Origin: Geotrypetes seraphini
Taxonomy: Eukaryota; Chordata; Amphibia; Gymnophiona; Dermophiidae
DNA: 64,000 bases
NCBI RefSeq assembly: GCF_902459505.1
Contig: NC_047100.1
Location: 30,504,469-30,568,468 of the forward strand
Reading direction: 5' to 3'
Shown: piece by piece, positions 63,948 to 64,000 of the stretch
Numbering within the stretch: position 1 is the first letter of the stretch
Layout of the letters: every line of letters starts with the position of its first letter
Translations under genes and position numbers: made by a program
The notes under the pieces: model-generated
What the model saw: the letters and a program-made list of their open reading frames with translations, nothing else
Told to the model about the DNA's origin: nothing
Database searches by the model: none

Positions 63948-64000
63948 CATAAGAACATAAGAACTGCCATCTCCGGATCAGACCTTTGGTCCATCAAGTC
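63948..64000 (-). mobile_element. CR1-like LINE 3' end, antisense, cut by window edge
   Basis: CATAAGAACATAAGAACTGCC and GGATCAGACC are the antisense CR1 phrases seen at 48541 and elsewhere. It continues past the window. Confidence 0.65.

Overview
The window is vertebrate nuclear DNA: AT-rich, intron-rich, and mostly old and young transposable elements. No prokaryotic gene organisation is present. Abundant DIRS-type tyrosine-recombinase retroelements, CR1-like LINE 3' ends, Helitrons and very many foldback/MITE DNA elements point to an amphibian with a large genome. A caecilian is my best guess, as an inference from repeat style and not a proof.

Two host genes are supported, both on the minus strand. 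HDHD5 (CECR5 family, HAD-superfamily hydrolase) is complete: eight coding exons between 52231 (ATG in a CpG-rich promoter) and 22321 (TGA). All splice phases agree and the predicted protein is 429 residues, including a 34-base microexon at 37902-37935. About 7.6 kb upstream lie the last three coding exons of ISY1 (spliceosome factor), 61829-59800; its earlier exons are outside the window or were not seen. A separate CpG-rich block with four CCAAT boxes at 0.9-1.5 kb looks like an orphan promoter whose gene cannot be named.

Layout: 0-1.6 kb orphan CpG promoter; 2.0-22 kb downstream of HDHD5, filled with Helitrons (three copies with A|TC...CTRR|T ends), hAT and Tc1/mariner-like MITEs, a CORE-type SINE, LINE 3' ends and DIRS fragments; 22.3-52.2 kb HDHD5, whose introns hold a near-whole DIRS fossil (intron 7), a 5'-complete CR1 LINE with promoter monomers (intron 6), and a 2.2-kb GC-rich foldback element (intron 3); 52.4-59.7 kb intergenic with a perfect 58-bp hairpin, a hAT foldback, an internally deleted DIRS fossil and an L1 3' end; 59.8-61.8 kb ISY1 3' exons; 62-64 kb LINE remains.

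I found no gene cluster acting together. The most notable non-standard structures are the Helitron trio with polypurine minisatellite cores, the foldback element whose two arms carry different tandem expansions, the perfect 58-bp inverted repeat, and a tandem pair of tRNA-Lys-like sequences.
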